A stretch of 35,881 bases of DNA. Source: Bacilli bacterium (GTDB lineage: Bacteria > Bacillota_I > Bacilli_A > Haloplasmatales > Haloplasmataceae). Shown here piece by piece: positions 18,428 through 25,238 of this stretch. Made by a program: the position numbers and the translations under genes. Within the stretch, counting starts at the first letter, position 1; every line of letters starts with the position of its first letter. The DNA lies in contig JAAYWZ010000089.1 of assembly GCA_012516175.1 (NCBI GenBank), positions 1 to 35,881 of the forward strand, given 5' to 3'. Below the pieces are notes generated by a model. The model searched no databases and had not been told where the DNA came from. It saw only the letters and a list, made by a program, of their open reading frames with translations.

Positions 18428-20746
18428 TTATGCACTTAGTTTACTCTTACAAGGATTTACCTTAATCACAATTGCCGTCATATCATCGGGAATCTTACCA
18501 CCAAATTCGGTAATCGCTGCTCTAATGATATCATGGGCAATTTGAATCGAAGATGAGCGTAAAATTTGTACCAAGGTCTTTTCAAATTTATTAATATTAT
18601 TGTAGCGTTCGATAACTCCATCACTTACCATAACTATGACATCATTAACCATCAGTTCACAGGTAACTTTATCAATATCAGCAGAATGCCCCATCGGTAG
18701 ATTCGCATTATCAATGCGAATTACCTTATTTCCACGAATGATGAAGCTTGGCGCACTGCCAATTTTATAAAAATCAATTGTTCCTTTACTCTTATTAATG
18801 GTCGCGTAATCAAGGGTAGAATAACGTTCATTATATTCTTTTAAAGAAAGTAGAGTATTAAGAATACTAACTGCTGTTTTATCGTTAGTGCCTGTTTGTA
18901 ACATCTTATTGAGTAATTCTAAGGTGCTCTTACTTTCAATATGGGCTGAATAACCACTACCCATACCATCACTTAATGCTACAACTGTATTACCGTTATG
19001 CATCTCACATTTTAAGAAATTATCACCTGAGATGCGTGAGCCATCCTTGCCAATATAACTTGTCCCAAATTCTAATTCAAAAATTTGCTTAGAAGTAACT
19101 TTTATTTTCGTTAGATTCTTAGCTGACTTAAGAAGAGAAACTTCAACATCTTCTTTAAACAAATCATTAATGAAATTTAAAAGAAGATTATCATGATGAC
19201 TTTCATAATTCCTTATACCAAAATCAATATCAATATTTTTTCTCTTAGTACTATTTACCTTAACATATATAACATTAACACCAGCTTTCATTAGCTTGTC
19301 CCTTAATCGTTCAATCTTAATCGCATCGCTTTCATATTCATTATGAACTTCGATGGCGTATTCTTGGATAATTTGAGCTAGTCCTTGAAGTTGCGATTGA
19401 AACAATAAGTTGGTATTACTTTGACTCTTGCTACTTAAGAGATATTCTTGATTAAGTTCAATGGCGGAATTTATGACTGCATAAGCTTCAAGACAATACA
19501 TACCAAAGAGATCTAAGAATCTTTTTTTATCAGTACTTAATACTTCTTCGCCTTCTTTAAGTATTTGACTAAAATAATTATAAGTTTTTATATGGTTACA
19601 ATTTAAACACAATTCTTTCTTTAAACACTTCTTACAATGTCGTTCTGTTAACTCCTCAATCGCATCATCAAGTTTTAATAATTCAGCACTCGATTCTAAG
19701 GATTTATACGCAAATGTGTTAAATAGTTCCGCAAAATTTAGTAGGCGTTGGCTAACATCTTCCCGAAAATTTTCCACATAAATATGATAATACTTAGCAT
19801 CTTCATGTTTTGGTAGTAAAGTATTTAGCAATTGATCTTTACAGAAGAAACTAACAATATAATAAACTGTTGTAACTAAAGCATTACTGAGGAAGAAACC
19901 TAACAAATCTCCTGTTAAGTATCCTAAGTAGTATATAACAACTGGACCTAAAAAGAAACTGAAAGTTTTAACAGAAAAGTTTTCTTTAGGTAGAAAAGCT
20001 GAGAAAATTCCCAGATAGGGAATAATCGCGCTTCCCTGTATATCTATCCCAGTAAAAACTAACGCGAAATAAGCTAGAAAAGTTGTTATCAAAGTATTTA
20101 GGGATGAAGTTGTCATTCCCAAAAACATAATTGTGATACTTAAAGTTAATAAACCAAGATTAAAACCATATACATTAATAGTTAATAAACCAAACTGGAG
20201 ATTAAAAAGCAGTGCGATAATCGCATATATATCCTCTTTAAACAAAAACTGTTTTTTTGTATGGTTTATCTCTAAAGATTTTAAATAGATTGTGTAAAAA
20301 GCACTAATGTATAAGCAGATAAAGATAATGCTAGTAAATAAAATATCTTTTTGTTTTAAGATACAATTGAAACTATAGGATATTAATCCGAGGAGATTAA
20401 GAATCATGTAATTTATTTTATAATTATTTTCTCGATGAATAAAAAAGATTAAAGGCAAAAAGGCAATAATAAGGTTTAAAACCTGCTCATAATCGATAAA
20501 GAGTGTTAAAACAACGATCACAGCCATCGTTAATAAACCTTGACGCTTATCACGTTCTGTTAAGAAACATAATAATGGTATACAGAAACAGGCACCTAAA
20601 CCAAAGTTTATCGAAAAGGCTAGAGGCGAAAATATCAAGGATATCAGTATTTGACCTAACAGTTCTTTTGAGATTGGTTTACTCTTGTCCTTAACGATTT
20701 GTTTCGTTAGTTTGTCATTTAGTGCTGAAAGTGTCTCTGCCATCAT
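18428..20746 (-). CDS. spoIIE: Stage II sporulation protein E (PP2C phosphatase)
   Basis: SpoIIE sits at the polar septum and dephosphorylates SpoIIAA to free sigma-F in the forespore. The 772-aa chain has about ten membrane segments (about 30-300), a central regulatory region and a C-terminal PP2C domain (from about 590). PP2C motifs ALSDGMGSG, VMVSDGVIERY and IPDDMTAIVI hold the metal-binding Asp residues. A Cys cluster near 370-385 (HCKKCLKKELCLNC) is kept. Length is slightly below the 827 aa of B. subtilis. The start lies in a run of three ATGs (20749, 20746, 20743); the second or third gives proper spacing from GGGAG. The ribosome-binding site is one arm of an inverted repeat. Confidence 0.96.
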   Translation of the reverse strand: MMAETLSALNDKLTKQIVKDKSKPISKELLGQILISLIFSPLAFSINFGLGACFCIPLLCFLTERDKRQGLLTMAVIVVLTLFIDYEQVLNLIIAFLPLIFFIHRENNYKINYMILNLLGLISYSFNCILKQKDILFTSIIFICLYISAFYTIYLKSLEINHTKKQFLFKEDIYAIIALLFNLQFGLLTINVYGFNLGLLTLSITIMFLGMTTSSLNTLITTFLAYFALVFTGIDIQGSAIIPYLGIFSAFLPKENFSVKTFSFFLGPVVIYYLGYLTGDLLGFFLSNALVTTVYYIVSFFCKDQLLNTLLPKHEDAKYYHIYVENFREDVSQRLLNFAELFNTFAYKSLESSAELLKLDDAIEELTERHCKKCLKKELCLNCNHIKTYNYFSQILKEGEEVLSTDKKRFLDLFGMYCLEAYAVINSAIELNQEYLLSSKSQSNTNLLFQSQLQGLAQIIQEYAIEVHNEYESDAIKIERLRDKLMKAGVNVIYVKVNSTKRKNIDIDFGIRNYESHHDNLLLNFINDLFKEDVEVSLLKSAKNLTKIKVTSKQIFELEFGTSYIGKDGSRISGDNFLKCEMHNGNTVVALSDGMGSGYSAHIESKSTLELLNKMLQTGTNDKTAVSILNTLLSLKEYNERYSTLDYATINKSKGTIDFYKIGSAPSFIIRGNKVIRIDNANLPMGHSADIDKVTCELMVNDVIVMVSDGVIERYNNINKFEKTLVQILRSSSIQIAHDIIRAAITEFGGKIPDDMTAIVIKVNPCKSKLSA

Positions 20747-20749
20747 CAT

Positions 20750-20820
20750 CTCTCCCTCAATATACATTTTGTATTATTATAAGTTATTGATTTTTATTAT
20801 TGTGTTGAATTATGGGAGAG
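20750..20820 (-). promoter_or_regulatory. Inverted repeat that can cover the spoIIE ribosome-binding site
   Basis: Minus-strand CTCTCCC (20820-20814) is the exact complement of GGGAGAG (20756-20750), which is the spoIIE Shine-Dalgarno. An extra AAT/ATT pair lies after a 2-nt mismatch. The candidate promoter lies between the arms, so only read-through mRNA carries both. Confidence 0.45.
20776..20808 (-). promoter_or_regulatory. Candidate Spo0A-type spoIIE promoter with a 21-bp spacer
   Basis: A perfect -10 TATAAT (20781-20776) is 21 bp from TCAACA (20808-20803), a 4/6 match to TTGACA. The -35 overlaps TTCAACA, one mismatch from the Spo0A box TTCGACA. A second box-like site (TATCGAA on +) is at 20851-20857. 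B. subtilis spoIIE is known to use a sigma-A promoter with a 21-bp spacer and 0A boxes. The region is AT-rich, so chance matches are possible. Confidence 0.45.
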
Positions 20821-20865
20821 ACTTATATTTTATATTTAATAACTAAATTTTATCGAAATATCTAT

Positions 20866-21024
20866 TTATAATTGCTTAAGTTGATGAGTGATAATAGTAG
20901 CCGCAAAATAGAAGAGTAATATATAAATTACAATGATGAACATTAGCCACGGAAGTTTAAGTCGAATCTTGCTTAATCTTAAATTTTTTTCGCATTTTTT
21001 GAATTTTGATTTTTTTACTGACAT
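20866..21024 (-). CDS. Small single-pass membrane protein in the divIC position
   Basis: A 52-codon frame starts at ATG 21024 inside the end of yabQ (68-nt overlap) and stops at 20866. It begins MSVKKSKFKKCEKNLRLSKI, strongly basic, then has one membrane helix (LMFIIVIYILLFYFAATII, residues 27-45), and ends QLKQL. In B. subtilis the gene between yabQ and spoIIE is divIC, a protein with a basic cytoplasmic N terminus, one membrane segment and an outer coiled coil. Position and shape match, but the coiled coil is missing. It may be a cut-down divIC or a chance frame. The ribosome-binding site (GTGGG) is weak. Confidence 0.42.
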   Translation of the reverse strand: MSVKKSKFKKCEKNLRLSKIRLKLPWLMFIIVIYILLFYFAATIITHQLKQL

Positions 21025-21457
21025 ATTTCCCACAACCTATTAATTTCTTGATGATATAACTAAATATCTGTTTAAGAAATAAATAAGTATCTACAAATGG
21101 TTTAATAAAGATGTATCTTAAGATTTTTAAGAGCCGATTAATTAAATAATAAACTAGTTTCCGAAATGGATATAAACTTTTTTCATAATATTGATTCGCA
21201 AAATGATAATATAAGAGAAAACTAATAATCATAATACCGTAACAATAAAACGGAATGATGCCATCACTAATTTTGTATATTACAGTAAAAATGATACATC
21301 CCTGAATTACGAAAAAACAAAGATCTAGGACAAACTTAACTGTCTTTTTTAGGTGAATTAAGATAAAGTAATAGACTAAATCATAGGAAGCCCCTAAATA
21401 GATTCCGGATAAAATTGAATACAGAAGTAATAAAAACTGGGTTTTTAAATCAATCAT
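20957..21457 (-). CDS. yabQ: Spore cortex biosynthesis protein YabQ
   Basis: YabQ is a membrane protein needed for spore cortex formation, made in the mother cell in B. subtilis. The 166-aa product has about three to four hydrophobic segments (near 7-30, 40-62 and 68-88). The family-like opening QFLLLLYSILSGIYLGASYDLVYYF is followed by a very basic C-terminal tail (KKLIGCGKYVSKKIKIQKM). Its ATG overlaps the yabP stop by 4 nt, so the two are translationally coupled, as in Bacillus. Its end overlaps a small divIC-like frame. Confidence 0.85.
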   Translation of the reverse strand: MIDLKTQFLLLLYSILSGIYLGASYDLVYYFILIHLKKTVKFVLDLCFFVIQGCIIFTVIYKISDGIIPFYCYGIMIISFLLYYHFANQYYEKSLYPFRKLVYYLINRLLKILRYIFIKPFVDTYLFLKQIFSYIIKKLIGCGKYVSKKIKIQKMRKKFKIKQDST

Positions 21458-21771
21458 TTGAATAACTTGCTAAAGAATCCTTTAGAGGCTTTCTCATTAT
21501 CCTCATGGTCATAATACTCGACTTTAGTCACATATCCCGTAATTAACATTTCACCTTTTTCTACACTGAAATTGATCATTTCTAATTCCTGACCAGAAAG
21601 TGTCATATACCCTAAAATGGTTTCTAGGATAAACTCTTCACTATTTAGACTTTCAATTTTAGTAATACCAGTTAATTCGATTGATTTCCGGTCGCGAATG
21701 AACATGTGATGACTCTTAAAATTAGTATTTGTTTCTCTAGTTGTTTTATTATAGAAATCACTTTGATTCAT
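21454..21771 (-). CDS. yabP: Sporulation protein YabP (YabP/YqfC family)
   Basis: This 105-aa protein matches the YabP/YqfC family, with the conserved central part MFIRDRKSIELTGITKIESL and the LSGQELEMINFSVEKGEM segment. Homologues are sigma-E-dependent and needed for a normal cortex. The AAAGGAGG ribosome-binding site is strong (8-nt spacing) but lies in the arm of a long inverted repeat. Local order rqcP-yabP-yabQ is as in B. subtilis. Confidence 0.9.
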   Translation of the reverse strand: MNQSDFYNKTTRETNTNFKSHHMFIRDRKSIELTGITKIESLNSEEFILETILGYMTLSGQELEMINFSVEKGEMLITGYVTKVEYYDHEDNEKASKGFFSKLFK

Positions 21772-21776
21772 AGAAA

Positions 21777-21844
21777 AAACCTCCTTTATTAACTATCAGT
21801 AAATTATATTAATTAACTCTGATAGTTATGATTAAAGGAGGTTT
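21777..21844 (-). promoter_or_regulatory. Long inverted repeat covering the yabP ribosome-binding site
   Basis: AAACCTCCTTTA at 21777-21788 pairs perfectly with TAAAGGAGGTTT at 21833-21844 (12 bp). AACTATCAG at 21791-21799 pairs with CTGATAGTT at 21819-21827 (9 bp), leaving a 19-nt loop. On the minus-strand mRNA the left arm begins in the rqcP stop codon and the right arm holds the yabP Shine-Dalgarno. A T tract follows the stem, so it could also terminate. Confidence 0.72.
21803..21832 (-). promoter_or_regulatory. Candidate sigma-E-like promoter for yabP-yabQ inside the repeat
   Basis: Minus-strand ATCATAAC (21832-21825) and AATATAAT (21810-21803) are 14 bp apart. They match the sigma-E consensus GTCATATT-N14-CATACAAT at 5/8 and 6/8. 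TATAAT is also a perfect sigma-A -10, but with a poor -35 (TCATAA). Initiation near 21796 would drop the left arm of the hairpin. Confidence 0.42.
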
Positions 21845-22097
21845 ATAACCGTTCTTCACTGACGATTTCGTACATGTTTTCCGCATCAGCTTTTTTAGAT
21901 GACTCACTGATTTGTGTCACTCTGATTGTGACTTTTTTATTACCATAAGTTATAGTAACTAAATCACCAACTTTTACTTCACTACTAGGTTTGGCAGTTT
22001 TATTATTTATCTCAATACGTTCATGTTCTGCTACTTCTTTGGCAACTGTTCGTCTTTTGATTAAACGCGATACTTTTAAATACTTATCTACTCGCAT
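21843..22097 (-). CDS. rqcP: RqcP (YabO), S4-domain RNA-binding protein of ribosome quality control
   Basis: RqcP stabilises peptidyl-tRNA on stalled 50S subunits so that RqcH can add C-terminal Ala tails. The 84-aa product is essentially one S4 domain: MRVDKYLKVSRLIKRRTVAKE, then the INNKTAKPSSEVKVGD turn and a DLVTITYG strand. Alternative S4 proteins (HslR) look alike, but the position before yabP-yabQ fits YabO/RqcP. It follows the GNAT gene by 9 nt. Confidence 0.9.
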   Translation of the reverse strand: MRVDKYLKVSRLIKRRTVAKEVAEHERIEINNKTAKPSSEVKVGDLVTITYGNKKVTIRVTQISESSKKADAENMYEIVSEERL

Positions 22098-22106
22098 TAT
22101 TCTCTC

Positions 22107-22604
22107 CTATTCTAACACTTTCTCATAACAGTTAAAGGGATCAGGAACCTTGCGTAGATTAATTTGTCCAACAAATTTAAAACCATGTTTCTGAAAGAAG
22201 GCATTCATTTTTCTGTTTTTGGAGTTAGTGTCGACTTTCAAATAGTTAATGCCTTTATTACGAGCTAAATTTTCCGCAAACTCAAGTAATTTTGAACCAA
22301 TGCGTTGATTTTGATAACTCCGTTTTACCGCAAAACGGTGAATAACGATCGCTTCATTTTCTTTTTGCCAGTTTACTGATTTGTAAGCTTCATCTTCTAG
22401 TTTATTTAAACAAATAAACCCAGCCACTTCGTTATTCCGCTCAAAAATGTATAAACTGGCTGTTTTAATATCTTCTAAGAAATGTTCCTTGGTAGGATAA
22501 TCATCGCCCCATTGATAATTACCATCATTTTGTAAGTCCTCTATCGTTTCTTTTACGATATTAAGAATCTGTTCGATATCGTCATAGCGCGCTATTCTAA
22601 TCAT
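22107..22604 (-). CDS. GNAT-family N-acetyltransferase
   Basis: This 165-aa acetyltransferase has the acetyl-CoA loop seen as RSYQNQRIGSKLLEFAENLA (about 97-116) and the following YLKVDTNSKNRKMNAFFQKHGF block of the GNAT fold. The substrate cannot be told. AGGAG lies 10 nt before the ATG. It is probably co-transcribed with rqcP downstream, which places it upstream of the sporulation pair. Confidence 0.88.
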   Translation of the reverse strand: MIRIARYDDIEQILNIVKETIEDLQNDGNYQWGDDYPTKEHFLEDIKTASLYIFERNNEVAGFICLNKLEDEAYKSVNWQKENEAIVIHRFAVKRSYQNQRIGSKLLEFAENLARNKGINYLKVDTNSKNRKMNAFFQKHGFKFVGQINLRKVPDPFNCYEKVLE

Positions 22605-22641
22605 CTAAGTCACTACTCCTAACAATTTAATCATTCTATTT

Positions 22642-23358
22642 TTAAAATACCAATGTGATCAAATAATAGATAATTGGTAAGAAGATTCCTGGAAGCATAT
22701 CCGCAATATTAATTTTTTTAAGTTCTAATAAATCTAAACCAATACCAATTATTAAAATATTACCAACAATCGTCATCTGATTAATCACAACTTGTGGTAA
22801 GAAATCTTTAAAGAAATAAGCTATAGTGGTGATTAAGCCTTGATATACTAAAACCGATACAAAAGAGAACAACACACCAATCCCTAATGTAGAAGCAAGA
22901 ATCATTGAAGTAATACCATCTAAGATGGATTTAATGGCAAGAATAGAAATATCACCTGCCATACCATCATTTATTGCCCCCATTATAGCCATAGCTCCAA
23001 CACTAAAGATTAATGATGCTGTCACAAAGCCCTTCGCAAAGCCATTTTCTTGAGCGAATTTTCTTTCTACGTAGATACCTATATTATTTAACCTAACTTG
23101 GATTTTTAATAAGGTACCTAATACTCCACCTAATACTAAAGAGATAATAATTATTAAAAACAAGAACTTATTATTAGAATCAAGAAAACCGCCGACAGCA
23201 CCTGTAACACCAATGACAATGGTTGTAAGTCCAACTCCTTGGATCATAATGTTCTTATAATTATCTTTAAGATTATGTTTAAGTACTAGTCCAATGGTAC
23301 TACCGATTATGATTGATATTACATTGATGATTGTGCCTAATCCAATCAAGTAAATCAC
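22642..23358 (-). CDS. DUF554-family membrane protein (YqgA/YdfK-like)
   Basis: This 238-aa protein has about seven hydrophobic stretches rich in Gly and Ile. The start LIGLGTIINVISIIIGSTIG and the middle SVGAMAIMGAINDGMAGD match the DUF554 family of predicted integral membrane proteins. Function is unknown; a transporter role is only a guess. It is transcribed towards the GNAT gene (37-nt gap) and is divergent from folT. Confidence 0.84.
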   Translation of the reverse strand: MIYLIGLGTIINVISIIIGSTIGLVLKHNLKDNYKNIMIQGVGLTTIVIGVTGAVGGFLDSNNKFLFLIIIISLVLGGVLGTLLKIQVRLNNIGIYVERKFAQENGFAKGFVTASLIFSVGAMAIMGAINDGMAGDISILAIKSILDGITSMILASTLGIGVLFSFVSVLVYQGLITTIAYFFKDFLPQVVINQMTIVGNILIIGIGLDLLELKKINIADMLPGIFLPIIYYLITLVF

Positions 23359-23490
23359 CTACTAACTTATTATTTTAATACAAATTGCCTGATTTTTCTA
23401 CTATTTTCGCAGAAGTTGTTAACTTAGGAATTTTTACCATGATCATCATAACATGTAATTGCCATTTTTGTTTCATCATATATCAAGATA

Positions 23491-23499
23491 TGTTATAAT
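23491..23499 (+). promoter_or_regulatory. Extended -10 promoter for the folT riboswitch transcript
   Basis: TGTTATAAT (TGn plus a perfect -10) ends 8 nt before the first aptamer base, so transcription would start at the aptamer. The -35 at 17 bp (TTTCAT) is weak. Confidence 0.58.
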
Positions 23500-23506
23500 A
23501 ATCATC

Positions 23507-23598
23507 GCAGAGTAGATAAGAAGCGTTAAGTGCTATAGGATGGGATGTTGCCTATAGACGAAAGGGATGTCCCTGCGATTTCTTATCGCGTCCGCTGT
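23507..23598 (+). ncRNA. Tetrahydrofolate (THF) riboswitch aptamer
   Basis: The conserved bases of the THF class are all present in order: AGTAGAT, GCGTTAAGTG, GGGATGTTG, ACGAAAGGGATGTCCCTGCGA and CGCGTCCGCT. Stems are clear: CAG 508-510 with CTG 595-597 (closing), GATAAGAA 515-522 with TTCTTATC 580-587, and CTATAGG 533-539 with CCTATAG 551-557. The small GGGA/TCCC arm forms the pseudoknot loop. It senses reduced folates and lies directly before a FolT-type transporter, the usual partner. Confidence 0.94.
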
Positions 23599-23623
23599 AA
23601 AAATATGTAAATATTTTTATGTG

Positions 23624-23658
23624 GACTTCTGTAAACTTATTTAACGGAGGTCTTTTTT
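23624..23658 (+). promoter_or_regulatory. folT expression platform: hairpin that hides the ribosome-binding site
   Basis: GACTTCTGT (23624-23632) pairs over 9 bp (two G-U) with ACGGAGGTC (23644-23652), covering the GGAGG Shine-Dalgarno. Six Ts follow, so it may also terminate. The aptamer end GTCCGC (23590-23595) can instead pair with GTGGAC (23621-23626), which excludes this hairpin. Confidence 0.66.
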
Positions 23659-24216
23659 ATGATTAACACAACAATCATCACCCGTAAAATTGTATTCGGG
23701 GCGATATTCGCTAGTATCGCTATTATTATGAAGTTATTTATTACCTATGAAACGCAGTTTTTTGCGGTAAGATTCTTTGAAATACCAATTATGATTGCGG
23801 GTATCCTTATTGGCCCACTATATGGTGGGTTAGTTGGTTTAGTAACCGATTTAGTTTACTCAATGATTAATATAAGAGGGTTAAATGTAGGATTCAATCT
23901 CTTTACATTAGAAGCGATGATTTATGGCATATTACCGGGAGTAATCTTCACTTTTGCACGCTACAACAAAATTAACATTATTCTCTCTATAGTTTTCACC
24001 CTTATCATCGCCTTTATCATTTCATCAACGCAATTATATATCTGGCAATATCCTCAAACAGCTAGTTTCTTTGCCCTCCTTCCTTATCGGTTGGTTGTAA
24101 TGGTAATTAAAATACCATTAGAAGTTATATTAATCCACTATTTAATCTTGAATAAAGGTTTTAGTTCGATTAAAGTCTTTAGCGATTTTTATGAGAGACA
24201 TAATATAAAAGCTTAA
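23659..24216 (+). CDS. folT: Folate ECF transporter S component (FolT-like)
   Basis: FolT is the substrate-binding membrane subunit that works with the shared ECF module (EcfA, EcfA' and EcfT, not in this window) to import folates. The 185-aa protein has about six membrane segments. It opens with TRKIVFGAIFASIAIIMKL, and the central VRFFEIPIMIAGILIGPLYG has the features of the ECF S family. The upstream THF riboswitch is the main reason to assign folate rather than another vitamin. It is a single-gene unit ended by its own terminator. Confidence 0.88.
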   Translation: MINTTIITRKIVFGAIFASIAIIMKLFITYETQFFAVRFFEIPIMIAGILIGPLYGGLVGLVTDLVYSMINIRGLNVGFNLFTLEAMIYGILPGVIFTFARYNKINIILSIVFTLIIAFIISSTQLYIWQYPQTASFFALLPYRLVVMVIKIPLEVILIHYLILNKGFSSIKVFSDFYERHNIKA

Positions 24217-24236
24217 CCCGAAGGTTAAGCTTTTTT
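24207..24236. terminator. Terminator after folT
   Basis: AAAAGCTTAACC (24207-24218) pairs with GGTTAAGCTTTT (24223-24234) around a CGAA tetraloop, with T tracts on both strands. It includes the folT stop and can also serve the convergent SPFH gene. Confidence 0.9.
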
Positions 24237-24251
24237 CATATATATTTAATA

Positions 24252-25223
24252 TTATTCAGTTACACTTTCATCAGTTTTAACATCAGCAGCTAATTCTTTG
24301 ATGCTTGTCACAAGTCCAGCAAGGTTTTGAATTTCCGAAGGAATAATAATCTTAGTAGACTTGCCATCAGCGACTTTCATTAATGCTTCATAAGCTTTAA
24401 GTGTTAAAACTTTTTCCGTTGGATTAGCTTCATTTAATTTCTTTATGCTATCAGCAAGCGCTTGTTGAACTTTAAGAATGGCTTCGGCTTCTCCTTCAGC
24501 CTTCTTTATTTGCGCTTCTTTTTCCGCTTCTGCTGCCAGAATCCTAGCTTCTTTATCAGCTTCTGCTTGTAAAATCTTCGACCGTTTATCCCCTTCAGCT
24601 AATTTAATTGCTGCTTCTCTTTGTCCATCGGCTGTTAAGATAGTAGCTCGTCTTTCTCGTTCAGCCCGCATTTGTTTTTCCATCGCATCTTGAATATCTT
24701 TAGGTGGTAAGATATTTTTCACTTCTACGCGTGTTACTTTAATTCCCCAAGGATCAGTTGCCTCATCAAGAATAATCCGCATTTTAGAGTTAATTACTTC
24801 GCGGCTAGTTAGAGTTTCATCAAGTTCTAATTCACCAATGATATTCCGCAATGTAGTTGCGGTTAAGTTTTCAATTGCGGCTACAGGATTTGATACCCCA
24901 TATGTATATAATTTAGGATCGGTTATTTGCGCAAATACTACAGTATCGATTTGCATCGTAACATTATCTCTGGTAATAACTGGTTGTGGTTTAAAATCAA
25001 AAACTTGTTCTTTTAATAAAACCTTTTGAGCTACTCGATCAATAAATGGTATCTTAAAGTGAATTCCAGCATACCATGTAAATTTATAAGAACCCATCCG
25101 TTCAACAATGTAAGCATAGGATTGAGGAACAATGTGAACTGATAAAAGAATCCATAGAACCAATAAAGGAATAATGATGAATAAAAACACTACCCAACCA
25201 GAACTCGCTAAGATTAAAGTCAT
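24252..25223 (-). CDS. SPFH/band-7 (stomatin-like) membrane protein
   Basis: The 323-aa protein has an N-terminal membrane anchor (about 9-30), an SPFH domain (about 32-190; VERMGSYKFTWYAGIHFKIPFID, then LTATTLRNIIGELELDE) and a long Ala/Glu/Lys-rich coiled coil (about 190-265). It is of the QmcA/stomatin type that forms membrane scaffolds with NfeD proteins. The role is usually in membrane domain organisation and protease control. GGAGGAG lies 6 nt before the ATG, and NfeD is just upstream (15 nt), supporting the pair. Confidence 0.93.
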   Translation of the reverse strand: MTLILASSGWVVFLFIIIPLLVLWILLSVHIVPQSYAYIVERMGSYKFTWYAGIHFKIPFIDRVAQKVLLKEQVFDFKPQPVITRDNVTMQIDTVVFAQITDPKLYTYGVSNPVAAIENLTATTLRNIIGELELDETLTSREVINSKMRIILDEATDPWGIKVTRVEVKNILPPKDIQDAMEKQMRAERERRATILTADGQREAAIKLAEGDKRSKILQAEADKEARILAAEAEKEAQIKKAEGEAEAILKVQQALADSIKKLNEANPTEKVLTLKAYEALMKVADGKSTKIIIPSEIQNLAGLVTSIKELAADVKTDESVTE

Positions 25224-25238
25224 AATAATCTCCTCCTT

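Larger units (their letters stand above)
23359..23658. other. 300-bp intergenic region between DUF554 and folT
   Basis: The right two-thirds hold the folT promoter, the THF aptamer and its switching region. The left part (23359-23490) is AT-rich and carries the DUF554 upstream region. I see no clear promoter, RNA or ORF there, only a weak -10-like TATTAAAAT on the minus strand. Confidence 0.6.

Noticed and set aside
23599-23621. AAAAATAT / ATATTTTT hairpin after the THF aptamer as a terminator
   Set aside because: The stem is only A-T pairs and there is no useful T tract beyond the stem itself; it is more likely a spacer in the leader.
24480-24680. Near-repeated GCT/TTC-rich units as a DNA repeat
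   Set aside because: They are explained by the heptad-like AEAEKEA coding of the SPFH coiled coil.
24478-24693. Open frame on the strand opposite the SPFH gene, rich in Ala and Ser
   Set aside because: It is the antisense shadow of the Ala/Glu/Lys coiled-coil repeat.
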